64,000 nucleotides of DNA from Adineta ricciae (GCA_905250025.1 CAJNOJ010000004.1:1054001-1118000); one strand, 5' to 3'. Positions 1 through 14,268 are shown, counted from the first letter of the stretch. Numbers and translations: made by a program. Notes: generated from the sequence alone by a model not told the origin.

Positions 1-957
1 TCCATTTTGGTGGTTCCGATCATGTCTGTCTTAATGGTGAATATGTTCGTAGCCGAGTAACATTAGAGGACACAAAATGCTTAACAAAGTGAATACAATC
101 ATAATTATATTATTCGGCTCCAAGATCAATTATTACTACGCCTATGTCATTACATATGTAGACCTGTTTTGTAATATCACATCGATTAAAGATTGAATGC
201 AAATGGAAAAATACATTTCGAACTGATCTTCAATGCACAGATAGTGTAATCTTGAGAACATCAGTTCTAATGCATGTATGACATATTTCACACTGGAAAA
301 TGCTGCATTGAAAAGTATATCACATATTATGTTTTTTATGTGTCACTGTGTATCAAAGAGCGAAAGGACTAATAATACATGTCGATTGACACAGCGTTGG
401 GAACAAGAACTCGAATAGTGTTCTTCCAGCAGTAATCATTGTCAGCCCGAACTGATGTTATCAACGAAATCCATGTGAATGAAGTACACTCATTACTTCA
501 TGAGTTGTCATTGATCACAAATAACAGATAGAATGTGACTTATCTTTATACGATAGGAATATTAGTGTAAATAATCAATCAGGATTGTAATCTTTCCTAT
601 CAAAACAGCTATGTTATACACGACATTTACAAAACTTTCTAATACATGTAATTCAACCAAAATTCACGCAGAATATCTTCCATTCATAAATGATGATAAT
701 ACCTATTTTCACCGATGGGATTACTGATGAGAGCAAATTATGTATTCTAATCATTCGTTACACTCGATCTTTCCTCCATACAAACAACATTAACAAGTTT
801 TGCTGGTATTACCACAGCTTATTAATGTAAAGGATTTGATAATACTCTCCTTGCATGCATCGAGTTTTTTCCATAATTAAACATGATTAGATGGTAAAAT
901 TTCTTCTCTCGATATTGCTCTTCGTGACAATCCTGACTAAGTCAGATGAAAATTGAA
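1..957. other. Intergenic/upstream region, no gene recognised
   Basis: No long open frame with protein-like composition and no RNA gene was recognised on either strand. The right part should hold the promoter and 5'UTR of the receptor gene that starts at 958. The left edge may belong to a neighbouring gene outside the window. Confidence 0.4.
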
Positions 958-2026
958 ATGAATCAAACAGAAACGAATTTATCATTGGTCGTATTAGCTC
1001 GATTTGAAATTGTTGCTGCATGCATAATGTAAAGAATTGATTGGCCTTCTTTCTCCTCTGAATACTTTCGATGTTTGATCTAGATATGGATTTGGATTTA
1101 TCGGTAACTTGTTTGCATTGATTGTTTTCTCTTCATTATTGGAATTTCGTCGAATATCCACTGGTATTTTATTTCTTCTCATGACGATATCAAACTTTTT
1201 TCATCTATGGACATTGACAATTGGATTCATCGGTATTTATGGCAAATACATCTATTTAAATATATTCTTTTACTGTCAATTCAATCCGTTTATCGAGAAT
1301 ATCAGTCGTGCAATGAGTACATATTTTTCTGTCGGTATCGCTGTTGATCGTTTTGTTCGTTCGGAGATACCTATTCGTGCGAAAAATATTTGCACAAGAC
1401 GAAACATATTCATATTAACATCGATCCTATTCGTGATCTTTTTCATCTTCTGGTCGTTTTATTTATATCCACTGGGTAACTATATTTTACAGGATGGCAT
1501 TTGTATTTATAATCAAACGAACCATTATGCATTTTTTCTTACTAACGTTCACATTCCATTGCGAGCGACAGTGCTTTGTTTTCTACCGATTATAACGATG
1601 AGCGCATCGAATATTCGCATGGTGCGTAATATTCGACAAGCACGAAATCGTGTGGTAGATATTCTTCAGATAGCCGAAGGAAATAAGAGTAGTACAATTA
1701 TATCTTCAACCGCTCTCAATGGTCCTGTCGGCCGACGGACTCTTGCCGTTGATCGAATGCTTCTCTATATGATGATAGCCAATATATTCACGTTCATTAT
1801 TACACAAATACCTTTTCATGTTTATACGGTAATGCACATCTATATGATACAATTGGATACTTATGTTCATTCGTTAATCTACGCATTGCTTTTAATATGG
1901 TCGAGTGTTTATTTCGGTATTGCTTTTTATTTGTACTGTTTAGCCTCGCCTTTATTCCGCAGGAAATTTATCCGGATAAGCAGAAAATTAATAAATTGTC
2001 AAATGTGCCCTCGGCCAACGACGTAA
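958..2026 (+). CDS. Rhodopsin-like 7TM G protein-coupled receptor (paralogue A)
   Basis: Predicted plasma-membrane receptor of about 337 residues. Exon 1 is 958-1028 and exon 2 is 1084-2026. The phase-2 intron is 55 bp and rejoins the GFGFIGNL segment of TM1. Seven hydrophobic segments are visible. A DRF triplet followed by VRSEIPI stands at the end of TM3, where DRY is expected. ITQIPFHVYTV lies in TM6. TM7 ends YLYCLASPLFRRKF and lacks a clear NPxxY. A short Asn/Thr-bearing N-terminus (MNQTETNLS) could be glycosylated. The ligand cannot be told from sequence; the general look is of invertebrate peptide receptors. A close paralogue lies tail to tail at 2155-3259 with the same intron position. 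The start was chosen because it gives an open exon 1 similar to that of the paralogue. Confidence 0.85.
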
Positions 2027-2154
2027 ACTATTTTGTGCTTATCATGTAACTCTTTGAAAGAAGCCATGTCCTTTACAAAGATTTTTATTTCATATAGCAA
2101 ATAAACAACATCTAGCTTTATAAACAGAGATCAATAAAAATGTACAGAAATTTT

Positions 2155-3259
2155 TCAACAAAAGAGAATTTTTTTGATAATTTCACGGAATGCTTTGCGA
2201 AATAAAGACGACGCAATGCAATGAAAATATGATCCAATTCCGAAATAAATACTCTGCCAAACTAAGAGCATTGTCCGAACTAACAGAGCATCAACTAGAC
2301 CTAAGTCTCGACTGTATGTTCGTACAATCGTATAGATATGAAATGGAACTTGTGTGATAACGAATGCACACACGTTGATTATCATCATGTGAAGAAGCAG
2401 TCGATCTAATATTGTTGTTCGTCGATTTGATTTTCCACCTGCAATGTTACTTTCTACGATCGCTTGTGTAACACGCCGGCGAGATTGTTGAATATTGTAT
2501 AGGATTCGAAAATTGCCTAAACTCATTATGATTACCGGCACTACGCAGACGAAAATAAAACGCAGGGGTAAGAATATGTTACTGAAAAAGAAGGTATATG
2601 CTGATGTTAGACCAGTAGTACAACCACCTGTAGACGAACTAATTGAATTGGATGGGTGAAACCAAAACGAATATGAAATCGATGAAATAATCAGATAGGC
2701 AATAGTAGATTTGATAGCATTTTTGCAAGTACAAATCCGTCTTGATTTAATAGGATATTCGGTTCGAATCAATCGATCTAGTGTGACAGTTATAGATATA
2801 TAAGTGCTCACTGTTCGACTAACATTCTGAACAAAATAATTCAGACGACATTGAAGAAATTCACCTGAATAAACATAAATATTGAAAATGCCCAGAAATT
2901 CGGTTGTTAATGTCCATAAATGAACAGTGTTAGAAAGAGTCAAGAGAAGAAACAATACTCCAGTTGAAACAGTTCGAAAATCTTCTCGGGAAAGAAAGAT
3001 CACCGAGGCAATCAGATTACCGATAAAACCAAATCCATATCTATATCAAATTAGATAAATTATAAGAATTGTTTTGACCAACGACTTACACTATGCCAGC
3101 AGATATAATTTCAAACCACACAAGAATAATCACAGGTGTTTGCATACCCAATAACGTAATCACTGCTGAACTTACTGCCTGAGAACTATTTCGGATGTTG
3201 GTTGATGTTATTGCTATTGTAGTTGTGAATTCGGTCGAATTTTCATATGACATTGTCAT
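2155..3259 (-). CDS. Rhodopsin-like 7TM G protein-coupled receptor (paralogue B)
   Basis: Paralogue of the receptor at 958-2026, in inverted (tail-to-tail) orientation with about 130 bp between the stop codons. Exon 1 is 3259-3090 and exon 2 is 3040-2155. The 49 bp phase-2 intron again splits the codon just before the YGFGFIGNL motif of TM1. The product is about 351 residues, with an extracellular N-terminus rich in Thr, Asn and Ser (N-glycosylation motifs such as NSS). TM3 ends DRLIRTEYPIK (DRY variant). TM6 carries ITQVPFHIYTI. The TM7 region reads YFHCIASSLFRKAF, so the canonical NPxxY is again absent. A second in-frame ATG lies two codons downstream. Ligand and G protein coupling are unknown. 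Confidence 0.85.
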
Positions 3260-3299
3260 TGACTAGAACGCTAACGTTTAGATGTTGAAGTTTGTATCT

Positions 3300-5600
3300 A
3301 GATTAGAAATAGAACGTAATAAACATGATAGAATTATTTTGTTGAGCATCGTTGCTTTATTTAAATAATATTTTGAATTAAAAATTCGGACGAATGTTTC
3401 GTGTTCTTCCAGATTAAAATTGAGGAGTATTTCCGTATTTATGACATAACGCATGATTCTCTCGTCGAGAACTTATTTCAAGAGGATTCGTTTTTTTCTA
3501 TCAGAATCAGAAATTATTCTATGAAGCTATCAATGCTCAACAAAAAGTAAAGAGAAGAAAGTAAGCTTACAACAAGAATCTCTGATAAATGTCGCAGACA
3601 TTTTATACTCTGAACTTATCTCCCGAGGACATCCATGACTGGCGTCATTACTCTGTAATACCAAATCGCTGTAACTATTTCCCTAGCGGAAAAATCTTGA
3701 AAACTGTAGCAAAGTCTTACCTGACAACATTATGCTACACTTGCTGCTTAGAGGCAATCAGAAATTAATTAGTAGTACACATTTTTTCATTAAAATCGGC
3801 CAAACAAGCATGTTTCGTTTCAGGGCTAATTTAAAACGACATACTCAGTCTGGTATCAGGGTTGCTTTGAATGTAAAGCTGTGTAAGTACTTTTACCTAT
3901 ACATATGGAGAAGAAAGCTTACCCGTCTGCTCGTCATGTACTTACTTTCTGTATCAGTCGTCGTCACTATACTATAGACGGGGAAAATTGTATTTGGAGT
4001 AGCAGTATTACAATAGGAGTTTACTGGGAGATGAACTTAAATGGTAATAATTCAAAATTACCTAGGCCCGGCACGCATGATGAGATACACTCTTTATCAT
4101 ATAGTGTGGGCTTTCGACAGTACCGATGCGTGCAGATCATGGCGATAAGTAACATGCGAAGTTTTCAATAGCAAGTTATATCGAATTACCAACGAACGCT
4201 CTTGCTAATGCCCGTATAATAAGAACAGGTGCGACTTTTAGCAAATCAAAACTATTTTACGAGCACTTGTTATAGTTTCTAATATGCTTTAAACTGCACT
4301 CACCTCGTTGTTGCATAAGAGTTTTACTTACGGAAATAAAATGCGATATTAGAAATCTAACATAACGTTCATCATCTCAGACGCAGTATCTAGCGGCTAT
4401 ACACTGTTTTATTTCACCCTCGACTGAAAGGTGAGCCATATGCAAAACGTTGTTTCAAGTTCATTTGTGTCAGAGTCGAAAATCAACGTCTAAAACAGAT
4501 AGGCTCACTGCCATGTCGAAAAGAGGAATATGTTTTGTGGTCAAGAAAATAATTGAAATAGTCAGTAAATACATTAACTGATCAGTTTGAAGAAAATCAG
4601 TAGATAATTCAAAAATGACTACTGGATTTTGTGAAAGTAGCAGAAAAAAATAGAAAATTGGTCAGTGATGAATTTAGTTTATCAGTAGAAAAATATTTAG
4701 TCTCAGCGAACACCAGAGACGGGCAAGTCAGGCTTTTTGACAAGTCAAAGGTTATGTACAAAATCCTCAAGTTCATTCCCGATAATCACTCTACGAAATC
4801 AATACAAAGTGAACTACTGGTTGACAATCTTCACTTGCATAAAATTCTTTTTGAATTCCATGTAAAGCTTGTTGACATTTTGCTAAATCTAACATAGATG
4901 AACACAACTAGTTTTTCTCAACAACAAAATCAGTGCATAAACAACACCTTACTTTCAGGATATCTTGTTTTAGATTCATTTAATTCAATTCCAAAGAATG
5001 GAGTTTTTTATCAGACATATTCAGCATTGTTTGATTCTATTAAATAAAATCATAGATTGAATGTGAAAAAGTCCTTTTCCTCATTTTCATTTGCTTATGT
5101 GTACTTGAGGAATCACGTAATGAGAAGAATTAGGGATGATAGTTTCGCTTAGTAACAACAGACATTCCCCGTAGTATTTAGTATATCATCCAGAAATGAA
5201 TGAAAACCTGATCATTTTTCAAGTATAAGATACAAAATGAGAGATCATAATCGGTACCATCGATAAACTAAAAACCAACAACAACAACAACCGGGCATAG
5301 ACATGTATCAAAGTATTTCCTAACTGACGCTTTTTGAATCAGTTCAGCGTGCGAATCGCTATGTTCTCGCCATATGAGTACATGCGTTGATACATTCCAT
5401 CTATATATGATAAAAATATCTCTTAAGCAAATGTGATTTGATTTGGTTATGATATGATGAAGTGACGAATGGACAAAATGCTTAAAAAAACATTTTCTTA
5501 TTTTATTTTTATATCTTATCCAATCAAAACTAAATATACGGTGTGAGGTTGAGACCATTGCGTTCAATCAAATCAAGTAAATTACTAAAAATTATATAAG
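3300..5600. other. Gene-poor stretch, no recognisable gene
   Basis: About 2.3 kb with only short open frames (longest about 88 codons, for example near 3905 and 4631) that resemble no family I know and lack the exon/intron pattern of neighbouring genes. The stretch near 3640-4150 has a more even base composition than its surroundings and could be a relic of a repeat or transposon, but no terminal repeats, target duplication or transposase motif could be identified. Confidence 0.4.
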
Positions 5601-5624
5601 TCTTTCACGGAGGAGTGTTTTCGC

Positions 5625-6785
<1,161 letters not shown>

Positions 6786-6874
6786 CTGAAAAATTACGAA
6801 AGACAGAAATGTAATAGTTTTTATCAAAAATATTCGAACAAAAACTAAATTTTTAAATGAAGAAAGAAAGAAAA

Positions 6875-8716
6875 TCATTGACAAATTGCGTTGTGAATTG
6901 GAATTGCTAATAAACCAGCGAATGTTATTCCAAATGAATCACCGACTGAGGCCACACCCATGGAAAACTCACGATCTTGTTTTGGGATCTATTGAATAAC
7001 ATATGAATCTCTTTTCAATGGTAATATCAAATAAACTCTACCTCTTGCGATATCTTATAAAAAGTGTTCACATAAGCACCACCGCCAATTAAACCTTCGA
7101 ATAGAATCAAACCAAACACTAGCCATATACTTGGAATATATTCTGTCCGATATACACAAGCAAAAAATAGGCCCATGTTGATAAACTAAGGAAAAAGTAA
7201 AACCGATTGTGAATCGAGAATGAAATGAGAAGTTTACTTGAATGATCGGTAACAACCATAGATAATGAATTCGAAAGAAGATCACGGATGTACGTGAAAT
7301 AAAAACACCTATTTGATATATACCTGAATACCTAGATATAAAGGATATATATTCTTCTCTTTGTCTTTTTTTTGCATTATATCTATATGAACGTACCAAC
7401 GGTACTGAGATGCATGTGATAAGAATATTCCACGGAAAAAAATTAATTCATACTAGAAAAGGAGAGAAAATCTCGGTAATAGTAGTCTTTGATGATTCAG
7501 TGTACACTTACTAATCCTTGATTGATTAAATACTCAGCAAAATAGACTAGAGTCAATGGAATTATATATTTGATCAAAGGCTGAAAGAAATCAATTAATC
7601 GAATGTTAAAGTTGACGAATAAATATTTACTTTTATTAATTGAAGTCGACTTGGTCGATTTCCTAGTACGGCAACTTCGTCCCTGGCAGGTTTATCACCG
7701 TCGTCGTCAGCTAAGAATAAATCGATTTTCTTAAGCCTATACAACTCTAATCGATCTTACTCGTTTCGTCCTTAGGATGATCAACTATTTGTTGATACTG
7801 TTGCTGTTTCGACGCAGCCGTACTCGCTCCAACCATGAAATAACTATGAATATCAATCAATACAGACGAAAACTCTTTCATTCAGCCATTTTCCTTACCT
7901 AATAAGCTGAATAACCGGTATAAAAAGTAGAACCAATATTGCAGTTTTGGGTTTTAAATTAATCGGACCCGTTAGCAATGCATAGGAAAGTGAACCAAGT
8001 AGACCAGCTGCACCTGTTCCACTTGACCACGCACTAACTGTGTGTATCGAATAGAATGACGATAACTGCAAGATAGTAATTTCACCAAATCCAGAACTAA
8101 TGCTTGCACACGCCACACCTTATGTATATAATTAAAAACACATGTCAAAACACTTTTCTCTGCATACCAAATAGACTTAGAGCAATAACATTCGATGTAC
8201 CAACAATAAGCAACGAACCCGCTGCAAATAAGACGATGAAGGCAAAACGAATACTTAAACAGCAAGAAATGAATGAGATCAACAAGGGTTTCACACTTAC
8301 TTGTAGATGATTTTATGCATAAAGAATGGAGCTGTTACTTTAATTGCCAATGCCGGCAAGATATCTGCGAGCAGGACTGCCTAAAGATGGATTTATATCT
8401 GTTTTTATTTACACTTTTACATTCGAGTGTTTACTCCGGCAGAAACATGGTTACAATCAAAACGATTGGTTATATTGTGTGGAGAAGGATCAGTTGAATT
8501 TTCATGTCCTTCCTCTTTTAAAATATCATGAGCAGCACTTAACATTACAACGTAACCAAAATTATTGCACAGACCCAGTAACCTATCAAATTGAAAATCT
8601 CTTAGGAATTTACTTTATCTCAAAAGAAAATCAACATACCAAAATCCGGCAATTTCGATTCCTAGTTTGATTCGTTCCTTACGGCGAAGATCACGAATTC
8701 CCGGTGAATTAATCAT
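6875..8716 (-). CDS. CLN3: Battenin, CLN3 family lysosomal membrane protein
   Basis: Multi-pass late-endosomal/lysosomal membrane protein of the CLN3 family; the human orthologue is needed for glycerophosphodiester efflux and is mutated in Batten disease. Recognisable blocks in order are an N-terminal Arg/Lys-rich start ([19 protein letters not shown]), [20 protein letters not shown], a segment around [54 protein letters not shown], and the end [19 protein letters not shown]. These match CLN3 landmarks. The gene is broken by many short introns. An in-frame ATG a few codons upstream is possible; 8716 was chosen because family proteins start close to this block. It lies 140 bp downstream of the COPZ stop and 89 bp upstream of the SDR gene. 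Confidence 0.92.
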
Positions 8717-8856
8717 GATCGGAAAAAGAAACAGACACATAAAAAGATCATTTTCCTGTTGTTTCTGTAAACATGAATATATACTAAAATGGATTTTATT
8801 CCCAAAAAAAAACATGAATAAGATGATTAGTAGAAGAAGAACATTCATGTGTGTAT

Positions 8857-9823
8857 CTATTTGAGTAGTGACCATTTGATTTGCTCTTTAGCGTGATTGA
8901 GTACCTAATCGAGTAGAAAGATAAAGCAAAGTAACAAATAGAAACAAATTTGCTGAGCAAGAAAGTGCGAGCAGAATCAAAAGCGTGTTTTATACATTGG
9001 CACGCACATATTCATCTATCTATCGATCATTATTGAGTAAAATATTCAATCCCTGATAGAAAATCTGAGAGAGAGAGAGAGACAACGAAAATAGGTATCG
9101 ATATCATTTGTGCGTTGAACGACTTACTTGAGAAACTGTCTGTTCTCCTAATGGAACATCATCTTGACGTATTTGAACACGTTGCATTACCATAATTGGA
9201 TCCGATTCGAGAATAATTCTATGAAATAAAGAACATTTCGTATTCGATTTCGACGACAAGATTCAACTTACCCATCATCACATATTTCATCGACAGTGAG
9301 TATAACTAAATCAAGATTTTCATATAAGAATCTCTTCTCCACATTCTTTCTTAGCATTGCATTCAATGCTTCAAATAAACATGTCAGAACAGCATTTAAC
9401 ATTAACTAAACCAAGCTCTATTCAATCAATACCATTCGCAATTCGATCACATACTTCATTCTCATTGATACTACCCATAACATAGAAGATCAAATCAACA
9501 TTATTGCGATAGACAACGGTCCAATTATCAAGAAGAATAACGTCTCCTGCCCCTTTATGAGTTTTATTAAATAACGATTTTTCGAATTCTTTCTGTTCTT
9601 TTATGGTAGAGATTGATTGATTGTAATACTAAAATGTACAAGAAAATTCGTTCGTAAAATGAACTTCAGTCAATAGAAAAATTTACTTTCGCAAACACTC
9701 GATTGCCATCATTGTCCAAAATAATGATGCTTTTAACTATATAAAGCGATGGCACCTAAAATCAATGCGTGTGAAGAATGTAGAATTCTCGAATGAACTT
9801 ACAGAGAGATTTTCTAAGACCAT
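8857..9823 (-). CDS. COPZ: Coatomer subunit zeta (COPI)
   Basis: Small longin-fold subunit of the COPI coat, which carries retrograde Golgi-to-ER and intra-Golgi vesicle traffic. Spliced protein landmarks are [90 protein letters not shown], a [10 protein letters not shown] block and a last exon reading [15 protein letters not shown]. All align with animal COPZ1/2. The first exon is tiny (MVLENLS), followed by a 5' splice site after codon 7. The last intron (TVSQ to VLNH) is longer than the others, at about 230 bp. An acceptor-like AAATAG lies a few bases before the ATG. It is the middle gene of a same-strand run between APEH and CLN3. Confidence 0.93.
9067..9082 (+). repeat. GA dinucleotide microsatellite
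   Basis: Perfect GA run inside the last intron of the coatomer zeta gene. No function is inferred. Confidence 0.8.
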
Positions 9824-10079
9824 TTTCTTCTATTTCGAAAAGAAATAATAAGAGGTGCGTATGTTTATCTAGTTTATCGTTCGTTTATCTGTCTATCTAT
9901 TCGAAAAGAAAGAAATGATTCATGAATTTCGGCCATTTGGAATTCGAGTCAGCATGAAATACGAATGCCAGCGACAACTATTGATCTTCCATCAATGAAT
10001 GTGTTAGTCTTCTATCTAAGTGCGATATTTTATTTTAAAAATGAAAAAATCATTACAGAATCGTTAGTAAAAGGAAGAG

Positions 10080-12423
10080 CTAGGCTCCTAATTTCAAATG
10101 TTCGTGTATAAATAGAACTGTATTGACGAAACAATCACTAGCACTCGAAACTTCGCTCAGTGCATGATTACTATCATATACGTATAATTTTGTTGGAACG
10201 TTCTTTGCCTTCAAACTTTCGTAATAACGAAGACCAATACTCCATGGGACACGACGATCCTTTTTACCAAGTTGAAATAGAACTGGTGTTTTAACTTTGT
10301 CCAGTAAATGAATCGACGATCGTTCAATTAAATATGATGTCAATGATAGATCGAAAAACCGATTGCGACCAGTTTCAAAGTCAAAATCACTATTGACGGA
10401 CTGTGCAAGCGCCCAATCAGGAATGTCCGATGTTATATATGTATGAAGAAGATCCATGACGGGATTTCGTAGGACAGCGACTGCGTAATCATCTGGGTAT
10501 TCGCCAATTAAACGGCCAATGATCACACCTGCATGAGATCCACCGATGAGTATAACAGGTCGATTAGGTTGTGTGTAATCCAAACAACGACGAATAGCAT
10601 CATGACAATCTTGAACATCAGTTTTTGATATATTGCCAAGTAATTTATCAATTGAATCTGGAAGAGAACCAGACAATACTTCTTAGAGATACAAAAGCTT
10701 ATCATTCTTACTTTGTCCAAAGCCGATCGAACCTCGATAATTCACAATGAGAACATCGAAACCCAATGAAATGTATGCGACGACACCCACATAATAATCC
10801 ACTAGAGAACAACTTTATACTAAACATAGAGTAAATGCAAACAACTTACAAGGAACAATTGAGTTCGGTCCACCATGAACTAGAACCATCAGCGGTCGCT
10901 TCGCTTCTGTCTCACGCTGATAAACGTAGATTGATTCCACAGGCAAATTTTCCTTATCGGGAAAGAATCGATCAAGATTCCATTCAATTTTACTTCTTTC
11001 TTCCTTTTTAAATTCATGTTCCACAATCAAATACCAGCCGTTCTTATCTTTTTCCGCACTGTTCAACGTTTTCAAGTCGAATACATACAATCGATACGGT
11101 GTACGACAATCTACCACATTAACTGCAATATAATGACCGAATATAGCCAATCCATTCACAGATGTATTCACTCCTAATGGTGACTCGATTGGAATTAGTT
11201 TCTTCTCGGTGAAATCGTAGACATATAAGACATTTCGCGAGCCAGAAGTTGAACGGATAAGAAGATAACGGCCATCAGACGAATAACAACGAAGAACTAA
11301 TGGTAAGTAAATACCTTTGAATTGTGTGTCCCATTCAGCAGCGAATGGTGGTGTATTTTGATTGGCATATTCAACACTGAAAAAAGATAATCAGAATAGA
11401 AAAAGAAAATTTTCCAATGATTTCTTACTTGTCAATTCGATCGATAAGAATTTCTTCTTGTTTTGTTTGTGTGTTAAATAAAATCAAACGTTGACATTGT
11501 TTATGTGCTCGATTGACATCCGCTTGAAGATACACAAATTGATTATCTGTTTTCGGTAAATGTCGAGGAAATAATCGACAGATTTTGTCAAATTCTGTCA
11601 ATTGGGTCCATTCATTTTGCCGCCAATTACATTTGAATAACGCGGAAGAACGGTTTTCGCAGTAGATCAAACCTAATCGATATGGCTGAAGACGGAATGC
11701 AACAAGAATCAATTCGTCCGGGTTTGTTGTCCAAGTACATTGGCCAAAATACAAATCTTTTGGTTGATTTTCAATCAATTTCACTTGCTTCGTCTCCAGA
11801 TCAAAGACACAAATGACAGATGTTTCGAACGTTTCCATTTGTTCACCCCAATTCTCGCGATAGGTACTAGCAGGTTCTCCGATATCGTCCAATTTTTCTG
11901 CCGTAAAATATGATTTCAAAGGTTTACGTTTCTCTTCAGCTGCAAAAACCAAACGACGAGAATCAGAACTCCATTCGAAAAAACTTGCATAATCATTTTT
12001 CGGCAAAATTTTTCCATGTGGAGATATTTTAGCATCATTGACTTCATAGCCGAATATCAAATGTTCATCGTGCCAAATTTGAACATACTGCAATTCTTGT
12101 TCACCTTTACTTTCTTTCGTCACTAACGCGAGATATTTGCCATTGGGTGAGGCAAGACGACGGACGATTGTTTTATTCACCGGTGTCACGTTACTCGTAA
12201 ATAACAATTGTTTGCTTTTTAACGAATACGTGAACGAGCGTGTATAGACAAGATCCTCTAATTTCACAAGATCCATCGTAGAAAAATACGGTGTCAAATG
12301 AAGGATCTCATCATTCGAATCTTGACGACACGACTCAATATCCGCTAGCGTTGGCTGACCAGCATATTGCCGATATGTTTCAATCGCTGATGTTAAGATA
12401 CGATTGTCCGGGGTAGAAGACAT
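10080..12423 (-). CDS. APEH: Acylaminoacyl-peptidase (serine peptidase S9C)
   Basis: Cytosolic prolyl-oligopeptidase-family enzyme that removes N-acetylated amino acids from blocked peptides. Exons are 12423-11429, 11376-10850, 10801-10712 and about 10680-10080. The long N-terminal part is a beta-propeller (blocks such as FEWSSDSRRLVFAAEEKRK and YFGQCTWTTNPDELILVAF). The C-terminal alpha/beta hydrolase has MVLVHGGPNS, NYRGSIGFGQ, the nucleophile elbow GGSHAG, RNPVMD, SDIPDW, GKKDRRVPWSIG (acid region) and NHALSEV (His). Catalytic Ser, Asp and His are all present, but the elbow reads GGSHAG where APEH normally has GGSHGG. The start was chosen at MSSTPDN, just after a T-rich CAG acceptor. Confidence 0.95.
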
Positions 12424-12814
12424 ACTCAATCTGAAAAAATAGAATGTGTAATTTAGTAGAAGTGTCAATTGAAATTTTTCATTGGTTCTCAATTAATTTA
12501 CAATCTTCGTTACAGTTGTATCACATTCACTAACCGATCGATTGATGTTTTCTTATACGCGTGCAGACACCTCAAGTTCTGTTTCAAATTCAAATGTTTA
12601 ATGAGTAATCGTTGAGCAAAGCTGAGCATTTGATCTGAAAATAAGTCGAACATTGCGACGAATGATCGTACTTTTCTTCGTGCAAGCAATTTTCAATGCA
12701 AAATAGAAGAATATACAAAACACATCCCTCTATTTTCATGTTATGACACAAATATTCAATTGAAATATGATACAAATATAAATAAACTATGAATTCAAGT
12801 GGAGTGAGATCTTT

Positions 12815-14268
12815 TCATTCAATAAGGCCATGATTAGCAAGTGAACGAGTCAGAAACGATGTTGTTGCGCCAAGTTTAAATCGTTTACTACCCAATGTTT
12901 GAACAGGTGCAGCTAAAGAACACGGTTTCAGTGGTTGGACTTGTCATTATAAACTTTATCTTACTATTACGTTTTGGTTCTGGATCTTCATATGAAAACA
13001 ATCCTGTTGGCCTTCGTATTTCTTGATTCACATTCAACATTTGCACTTTTCGTCGCTCGATTGGTTGATCTTCGTCATCGTCTTCTCTTGATCGTTTCAA
13101 AGGACTAATCGTCACCGTTCGCCGTGATGCTACCGTTGTATTATGTGTATCATTCACAAGAGAAATCTGTCGTTTCATATTCGTGCGTAAATCAACTTGA
13201 CTATCGACTATTGTCGTTGATGACAACGAAGGTTCCGTTTTCTTTCGTATCATCGCAAACGGATTGACAAGTTTGTTTGCCAGATTGCTCACTTTTCTAC
13301 TTATTAATGACGTTTGTCGTTGGAATAATGAGGTAGAAGAATCCAATCGTTTTAAACGATCGGCCATCGGAACTTTTTTCTGGATAGAAATTGTATCTAG
13401 ATGAATGAGAAATTTGATTCATTACAAAGACTAAGATTTTCTCAAAAATACCCGAAAGAGATTTCACAGTTCGCATTCCGTGAGTTGATGTCGATGGAGT
13501 TTTTTTCAATACACCCTGATACTCCAGTGGCGGTGATGCTGTTAACGCTGTCGAACTTCGAACTTTGCCATTATCGTCAACGGTGAGAACTTTTTCTTCA
13601 GGTTCCATTAAATGTCCGAAATTGCGTTTGCGTATATCATTCGCTGGTTCAGCAAATGGGTAAACAACTGATGTTGGTCCTAAATGAAACTTGGGTGATT
13701 GCATATCTACAACAAATATACATACGATCGTTAAATGATATTCGTGATAGCAATGCTGGCGACAGATTGGATGCCGATTTCGATAAAGAGTTTCGATTTA
13801 GTGATGTTACCTGATCATCACCAAGCCACGATCCAATGACACGATTAGCAGCTAAAACCGAAAAGTAGTAATCGAGTTTTTAACTAATAGAACTCGATTT
13901 ACCGGTCGAGCGTCTTTGCAAAAAGGGTTGTTGATTGCTCTAATAACACAAAACATTTTCCATGAATTGTAATGATTATTTATTACTTTCTCATTCATCA
14001 ATCGAGCTTGTTGTATCAAGCGAACACGATCAGCTTGGTTAACAATACCCAATTTTTGTAAGTCATTCTCGTTGACTGCTGAAAATTCTTCCAAATTTGA
14101 AAAACGATCAGCTAAAGCCATACTGTATTTCAACATTGTGCTATTATTAGCTGTAAGATTCGAATCACGTACGAATTTCAACCAGAACGACATGTCTAAA
14201 CAAAAATATTTCGCTAGAGATACACAAGAATAGTCATATTCGTTACCTGATGTCAATCGATCCGTCAT
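12815..14268 (-). CDS. SAM-domain protein, probably C19orf47-like
   Basis: Begins with a very short exon (MTDRLTS) spliced to DMSFWLKFVRDSNL. This is followed by a helical region about 65 residues long (KYSMALADRF, LQKLGIVNQADRVRLIQQARL) that looks like a sterile alpha motif. The rest is low complexity, with basic Ser/Thr-rich stretches, a KRSREDDDEDQPIERRK segment likely to act in nuclear localisation, LEYQGVLKKTPS, and the C-terminus LGSKRFKLGATTSFLTRSL. An N-terminal SAM, a basic middle and a 'YxGVLKK' motif recall vertebrate C19orf47, a SAM protein of unknown function; this match is from memory. At least five exons; the exon with MADRLKRLDSST joins in phase 1 after LSGIF is spliced out. 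Confidence 0.6.

Noticed and set aside
2755..2785. GGTTCGAATC string as a tRNA B-box
   Set aside because: It lies inside the coding exon of a receptor gene, and no matching A-box or cloverleaf could be drawn around it.
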